The position numbers and the translations under genes are program-made. A stretch of 64,000 bases of DNA from Ophiostoma sp. CBS 140.51 (lineage: Eukaryota > Ascomycota > Sordariomycetes > Ophiostomatales > Ophiostomataceae). Shown one piece after another: positions 59,601 to 64,000 of this stretch. Where the stretch lies: NCBI GenBank assembly GCA_029298735.1, contig JANSLP010000001.1, positions 310,001-374,000 of the forward strand. The letters are read 5' to 3'. The notes below the pieces were generated by a model. It saw only the letters and a program-made list of their open reading frames with translations. It did not search any database and was not told the origin of the DNA. Position 1 is the stretch's first letter. Every line of letters starts with the position of its first letter.

Positions 59601-61778
59601 GGGGAAGGACCAACCCGTGCTTGAGCCTTGTATGTGTACATGTGTGCCTTCCCCATTCTCCAGCATATCCCCCATACATACAACATACATAGCTTGGAGT
59701 TTCCCTCGCTCTTTCCTCCACGACCTCCTTCCATTTTTGACCGACGGCTTGGGCTTTGGTGTTTCTGTTTTCCCCTTTCTCCTTCCTCCTCCTCCACCAA
59801 TCCTACTTTCTCACCTTGACATCTTCAAAACTCGCCTGGTCCGTGTTTTGTTTCGTTTCTCACCTCCCGTGTCTTCTCGCCCGTTCGACGTGGACATACC
59901 TCGCCAGGGCCCTGACCGAACCATTTATAATTGCCCGCTGCGGGTAATAAGAGCTCTCCTTGGTCCTTTTTTATTCACCGAGGTAGCAACAGCAAAAAAT
60001 AACAGCGAAAAAGCTCGACCTCGAAATCAAAACAAATTCGAACTGCGGATAACCCGAAGACAACGACGCCACGTCCACAAAAGACGCCGACGACAGTCAC
60101 GGAGTACCTTACAAACCGTGCCTGCCAGCAAAAGACCAGCAGCTGTCAAATATCCCCCGATAGAACGCCACGCCAAAGACGGCCCAACCTGCAGAAGACA
60201 ACGTTAACAAAAGCAACAACCAACACGCAAAGCCAGCTCCAGCTCGAACACCAACTACAGTTACAGCTCCAGCCAGGTTCCACATCCGCATCTGCATATC
60301 TCAGAAACATCCGTGGGCCTGCGGCCTGCATGCTCACCCAGCTCAGACTGACTCTCACACTCTTGCTCCTTGTGCTGATCGATCAATTCGTCCTATTCGA
60401 CCATCAACTTGTTGCCTGCGCCGCCCCTCCACCCGCCTGTTTCGCCCGTCGAGCCAGCATCTCCACTTGCGCCTCACGCCTCCCCTCCCCACGCACCAGT
60501 CACCATCGATACCAGGTCGCCGGGGCCGATCACTGGACCCCTATTAAGCTCTCTAGGCGTGTCTGAAAGAAAACTGTCTCTTTTTTCTTTTCTTCTTTTC
60601 TCCCAAGTTTCATAACTTAATTTCTCTTGCCGCCTTGCCTTAAGCAATATTACAAGAGCTCTCAAATTTCAACAACACGGAACACAACAACCAACAAAAG
60701 CTCACACAGCTCGAGCTAAACTTTGCCCCTTCCTCGCCGCTATTTATCGCGTCCTCCTTCCTACTTTTTCTACTCGACCTCGCTCGACTTCTTGTCTCTC
60801 TCTTCCTCCGTCTCTTATGCGTCACACACAGACATACTCCGTACACACATATACACGCGCGCACAGGCACACGCGCTCTCTACCCGCCTGGTCCTTTCGT
60901 ATTTCTTGCCTCACTCGCAACCTGAGCTCGATTTGGTCCTCTCTCATCGCCATTCCTCCTCGCCATTTTGGCCGCCTGCCTCTGAACCTCGACCTCACTC
61001 ATTTCGACGAGCAACCCTTTGGCGGAGCAAACTCCGAACCACGTCCCGAGCCTGCCCTGTATGCCGATTTTGCAGTAAATCGGATACGCGCCTCAGCACC
61101 TACACACAGACATCCTCACATTCTTATATAGCAACTCGAGACTCACCCATAACGATACCCCTTCTCGCCCTTGCATCGACTGACCCCCTTTGTGACCTTC
61201 TTTTACAGGCGTCTGTTGAAGACTTCAAACGGCTACCATACTTTCCCCTCTTCATCGTCTTTATTCTGGGCTCTCGGTCTCCCCCTTATCCTTTTCAACC
61301 ATCTTTGTTTTCTCCCCTCCACCTCCATTCTTCAATCCTCCACCCACACCCCACACCACCCTCTCGGCCAGCTCCGTACCCTACTTTTTTTATCCTCCAC
61401 ACTACGCCTTTTTATATTTGACTTCATTTCATCCTTTGGACCTCGAATGCATATTAGAACAGCATCGATAACAGCCTCAGTTACATCCTAACGGGACGAC
61501 GGACGACCTTCTTCACTTAACGATTCGACTTATCCCGTGCGCCTTTTTTTTTACCCCTGGATTTTGCTTCATTCTGTTCTGGCGTCCCACCCTCGGCTCG
61601 ACCTGCCCTGTGGCGTACATCAACCTTGCCCTCGGAATTCGACGACCGCCAGCTGCACTTGCGGCCCTGTTGTTATTTACAACAATCTTCACCGGTTTGA
61701 CCTGGCGTGGGGGTTGTTCGAAAAAGAAAAGAAAGACATATCCTTTGAAAAACAAACGCACATCACACATCCGCAATC
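50687..61778. other. 11-kb region without a supported gene
   Basis: Between ASH1 and Krev-1. All long frames I examined are compositionally biased or lack features. Two short stretches look more protein-like: 53250-53493 (+) and 56021-56215 (-). Homopolymers include a C12 run near 57690. From about 59.6 to 61.7 kb the + strand is CT-rich and should include the Krev-1 promoter and leader. There is no rRNA, tRNA, transposon end or long terminal repeat that I can recognise. Confidence 0.45.
53250..53493 (+). pseudogene. Possible frameshifted remnant with paired CxxC motifs
   Basis: Two overlapping frames join at about 53360. The first, after an acceptor-like CCCACAG, includes LHPAKDSRSVCRDCLESTFF and ends at YKTCP. 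The second, one base out of register, continues NCLELESLPEEYVPWPIAK and RVCRCTFPRWDGRSVFW, then reaches a GTATGT donor at 53494. A one-base loss would explain the break and would have left a C-x2-C...C-x2-C arrangement. I do not recognise a family. It might be a decayed gene or a coincidence. Confidence 0.3.
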
Positions 61779-63325
61779 ATGTCTCCTCGATATCAACCTA
61801 GGTAAACAACGAACAGGCATCTCTTCGTTCACCCCCTTTCTCCTAGCTTACAGCTGGCGCCTTATATGCAAGCCACACATGGAAACGTGTTTACTGATGC
61901 CCAATGGCTCTTTCATTTAGTCGAGAATGCCACATTGTTGTCCTTGGCGCAGGTACGGCAAACCCACACCTGCGCTCAATCTTTCATCCCGTCCATTTTC
62001 CTGTTCGCCAGAAGAAAGAACCTTACTCTCAGCCCATCTGCCCGTTTGAGGCGTTTTGCGGAGCTTCTTTACTGACTTGAATAATAGGTGGCGTTGGAAA
62101 GAGTTGCCTGACAGGTGAGTTTGTCCTTTTGCAAGGTTTTTGTGCCTTGCAGCACACACTTGCATCCGGTGGGGGTCGTTGGCTCGACCTAAGAAAACGG
62201 ATGAGCCATTGTTGGTGGAAGGCGGTCGGGAGTGAACGACCGCAAACGTGGACATTTGCACCATGTGCATGCACGTGTGCAGTTTCTTTTCCATCCGCAC
62301 AGGAGGCGTGGACCGCGTGCCATTTTCTTGCACTTTCTTTTTTTTCAGCTTTGCTAACGTATGCGTTTGTCCGACAACAGCCCAGTTTGTTCACAACCAA
62401 TGGATTGAGAGCTATGATCCGACGATCGAGGACTCGTACCGGACACAAGTCTCCGTTGATGTGAGTTGTTCTCGTCCGCCCGCGAGCCGTGAGCTGCGGG
62501 CAGTGAGCTGGCATGGCAAGACACACTAGGCACGGCACGAGACAGAAAGTCAACATCGCTAACCACGTCTTGTGTTACACCTACAGGGACGGCAAATTGT
62601 CTTGGAGATGTAAGCACGGTTCCCTGACCCTCTTTTTGCACCTCACACTTTTGTGTTTGTGCTGCCAACAGAAGCCTCAAGCAGAGCCACTAACACATGT
62701 GCTTTAGTCTGGATACTGCAGGGACAGAGCAATTTGGTACGTTCTGACAAGGGCTACGAGGCCCATGATGACCCTCTACGCCCGTGCCTTCCCGCCCCGT
62801 TCCGTTGGCACGAGATCTGAGACCATGTTGATGTTGCACAGGGTGTCTTGAACTCTCCGACATTGCCTGTCCTCTGAATATACTAACAATTGTGTAGTTG
62901 CTATGCGGGATCTATACATGAAGACCGGCCAGGGATTCCTACTGGTTTTTAGTATCACATCACCATCGTCGCTTTCCGAGCTGACAATGCTCCGGGACGA
63001 AATCATCCGAGTCAAGGACGACGAAAACACACCGATTGTCATTGTCGGCAACAAGGCAGATCTCGAGGACCAGCGCGCTGTCAGCCGAAGCAAAGCGTTC
63101 GCCCTGTCGCAGCGGTGGAACGCACCCTACTACGAGGCCAGCGCACGAACGCGGACAAACGTCGACGAAGTGTTTATCGATCTCTGTCGCCAGATGTTGC
63201 GGCGTGAAGACACCGACCCGGCTTTTGAGGTCGACGACAAGATGCCCAGTCATCACCACTCCTCATCAAATCGCAGGGTCCGGCGGCGCCGGCGGGAAAG
63301 CGGTCACCGGTGTGTGATTTTGTGA
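61779..63325 (+). CDS. krev-1: Krev-1 / Rsr1 (Rap-like) small GTPase
   Basis: Seven exons: 61779-61801, 61921-61952, 62088-62114, 62381-62460, 62587-62609, 62708-62736 and 62898-63325, 213 residues. Every junction keeps the frame, and branch sites CTAAC or CTGAC are visible before most acceptors. G1 is GAGGVGKS (17-24), effector region YDPTIEDSY (39-47), G3 DTAGTEQF (64-71), G4 NKAD (123-126), G5 EASA (151-154). The Thr of DTAGTEQF at the position of Ras Gln61 is the Rap signature, so it is a Rap/Rsr1 homologue rather than Ras. The tail is basic (RRVRRRRRES) and ends CVIL, a CaaX box whose Leu favours geranylgeranylation and membrane attachment. Rsr1/Krev-1 acts in polarity and growth-site selection in fungi. 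Confidence 0.95.
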
Positions 63326-64000
63326 GCGAGCGACTACGTGTCGCACTGTTTTGATTTGTTGTCATTTCTGTTTTATATACTTTACGACTTCTTCATGATC
63401 TTGAACTTTTTTGGATTCATTTCTTACTTTTTTTCGCTTCATATTTTCATTATTTTTCTTGGGCTGGGCAAAAACAACAAATATGGGTTTACAAAAGAAG
63501 AGAAAGACAGACGCAAAGCCGTCAAGAGAGTAGAAAAGGGGGGAAGGAAAGACATTCGACACCACGCTTCGCAGCATGTGGTGTGTGGACACGATGATTT
63601 ATTTTTATAAGGGCTCCTTCAATAGTTGGATTCATTTCATACTCAAATGCTCAAGCATATCCCCCCCCTACAACGTTCGCCGTTTACGGTAGTTGCTACG
63701 CGAAAGACGAGCAATGGTGTTTCTACCCGATTCTTTCACCGCCAGCAGACCTAAATGCTACAGCAAGATGAACAAAAGCATACGCACACGACTTTGGCAC
63801 TACACGTGGAAGCACGTGGGCTGACTGGTTTTTTTCCAGCATTTGCCTGCTGCACGACACTGGCGAGGCCTACACAGGGTCTTTTTGGGTCCCCCTGAAC
63901 CGGCCGTCCGGCAACCGAAACGGGCAGACGGGCGGCTACGAGCATATGGGGCGAGTCCCAATATCACTTTGGAGTACAGAAGACGCACAAGAAGAAGCAC
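63326..64000. other. 3' flank of Krev-1, no gene seen
   Basis: AT-rich T-runs follow the stop codon and probably hold the 3' UTR. The last 300 nt show short minus-strand frames without features. Confidence 0.5.

Noticed and set aside
59560..60207. 215-codon + frame
   Set aside because: Lies in the CT-rich promoter region of Krev-1; no motif, and its end is Arg/Lys-rich noise.
60723..61421. 232-codon + frame upstream of Krev-1
   Set aside because: Composition is Ser/Leu/Pro/Phe from a CT-rich leader; overlapping frames have the same character and no domain is visible.

Overview
The window is nuclear DNA of a filamentous ascomycete. Every recognisable gene is a conserved fungal protein. Introns are short (56-266 nt inside coding regions), have GTRNGT donors and CTAAC/CTGAC branch sites, and intergenic spaces are long with pyrimidine-rich leaders. 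The NT-C2 protein with serine/glycine tails, a Krev-1/Rsr1 GTPase, a fungal ASH1 and a tRNA-Leu(AAG) all fit Pezizomycotina. The long low-complexity inserts and wide gaps suggest a Sordariomycete; an Ophiostomatales-like genome is my guess and is not proven by the sequence.

Layout, left to right. 0-5 kb: TAD2 (tRNA A34 deaminase, +), a two-domain GFA/CENP-V protein (-) and a CCDC97-like protein (+). 7.8-14.8 kb: a 1206-residue low-complexity protein with conserved fungal islands (+) and an EAF transcription elongation factor (+). 20.2-22.5 kb: an EEIG1/EHBP1 N-terminal C2 protein (+). 23.4-23.6 kb: a 55-residue predicted secreted peptide whose reading frame depends on one intron (-). 24.8-26.5 kb: ATP sulfurylase (-). 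28.3 kb: tRNA-Leu(AAG) (-). 29.2-36.3 kb: Mediator subunit 12 (-). 38.3-38.9 kb: Asterix/PAT10-like ER protein (+). 39.4-41.3 kb: Ssz1, the atypical Hsp70 of the ribosome-associated complex (-). 46.2-50.7 kb: ASH1-type H3K36 methyltransferase (+). 61.8-63.3 kb: Krev-1/Rsr1 GTPase in seven exons (+). The rest is non-coding as far as I can see, including an 11-kb gap between ASH1 and Krev-1 and an AT-rich stretch around 41.8-43.3 kb with a decayed coding fragment.

There is no operon, gene cluster or mobile element. Several genes share the theme of expression control: Mediator, EAF, ASH1, TAD2 together with one of its likely tRNA substrates, and Ssz1 at the ribosome. The observations most worth checking are the 100-codon in-frame extension after the TAG stop of TAD2, the 55-residue secreted peptide, the histone-H1-like tail with two AT-hooks on ASH1, and the decayed coding fragments at 43.1 and 53.3 kb.
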